Below, piece by piece: positions 5,410 through 5,506 of a stretch of DNA of 5,506 nucleotides. The position numbers were made by a program, and so were the translations under genes. The notes beneath the pieces were generated by a model that made no database searches, was not told where the DNA came from, and saw only the letters and a list, made by a program, of their open reading frames with translations. Source of the stretch: Balneolaceae bacterium. Its GTDB lineage: Bacteria > Bacteroidota > Rhodothermia > Balneolales > Balneolaceae. Position 1 is the stretch's first letter, and the number at the start of each line of letters is the position of its first letter. The stretch is from positions 1 to 5,506 of the forward strand of contig SLKH01000106.1 of the NCBI GenBank assembly GCA_007134665.1, in the 5' to 3' direction.

Positions 5410-5506
5410 TGTATAACAGGTTAGTTATTCCTTATCGACAAGTGCGAATGTAAATAACCGAACTCAGAATGGAAAAAGCAAAGAAAGTTAAGAATGAGAA
5501 AATGAG

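Noticed and set aside
5410..5506. Possible gene starts or ends at the right edge: a plus-strand ATG at 5469 (MEKAKKVKNEKM, open) and a minus-strand hydrophobic frame ending near 5433
   Set aside because: Two minus-strand frames and one plus-strand frame are all open in this short stretch, so none can be preferred without sequence beyond the window.

Overview
The window looks like a chromosomal piece from a member of the Bacteroidota or a close relative (the Balneolota/Rhodothermota side would fit). The evidence is indirect. The DksA-like protein has the single-cysteine finger common in that group, most starts lack a clear Shine-Dalgarno sequence and follow A/T-rich leaders, base composition is moderately AT-rich, and the genes are separated by AT-rich spacers. 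I cannot name a genus from the sequence alone.

Layout. Positions 1-266 (minus strand) hold the remains of a protein-coding gene split over three reading frames and running off the left edge. Positions 412-1111 (plus) are a two-gene unit: a TraR/DksA-family protein, then a 79-residue protein of unknown function whose start overlaps the end of the first gene. A strong hairpin terminator closes the unit at 1211-1257. Positions 1282-2955 (minus) encode EttA, the ABC-F translation factor, apparently starting at a TTG codon. A 788-base spacer (2956-3743) follows. It contains a very AT-rich block, a candidate promoter, a 16-codon reading frame rich in Thr, Ile, Leu and Val codons, and a strong terminator, so it is laid out like an amino-acid attenuator but has no biosynthetic gene behind it. 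A cold-shock protein (3744-3962, plus) and a GntP-family organic-acid permease (4057-5409, minus) then converge on one shared hairpin terminator.

Functional reading. Three of the genes act on gene expression under stress or starvation: the DksA-like protein on RNA polymerase, EttA on the ribosome according to energy state, and the cold-shock protein on RNA. They are separate transcription units, so this is a theme and not a demonstrated pathway. The permease is metabolically unrelated to its neighbours here; any partner genes would lie beyond the right edge.

No mobile element, CRISPR array, tRNA or rRNA was seen. The least ordinary items are the orphan attenuator-like leader (3235-3492), the frameshifted gene remnant at the left edge, and the small unknown protein overlapping the DksA-like gene.
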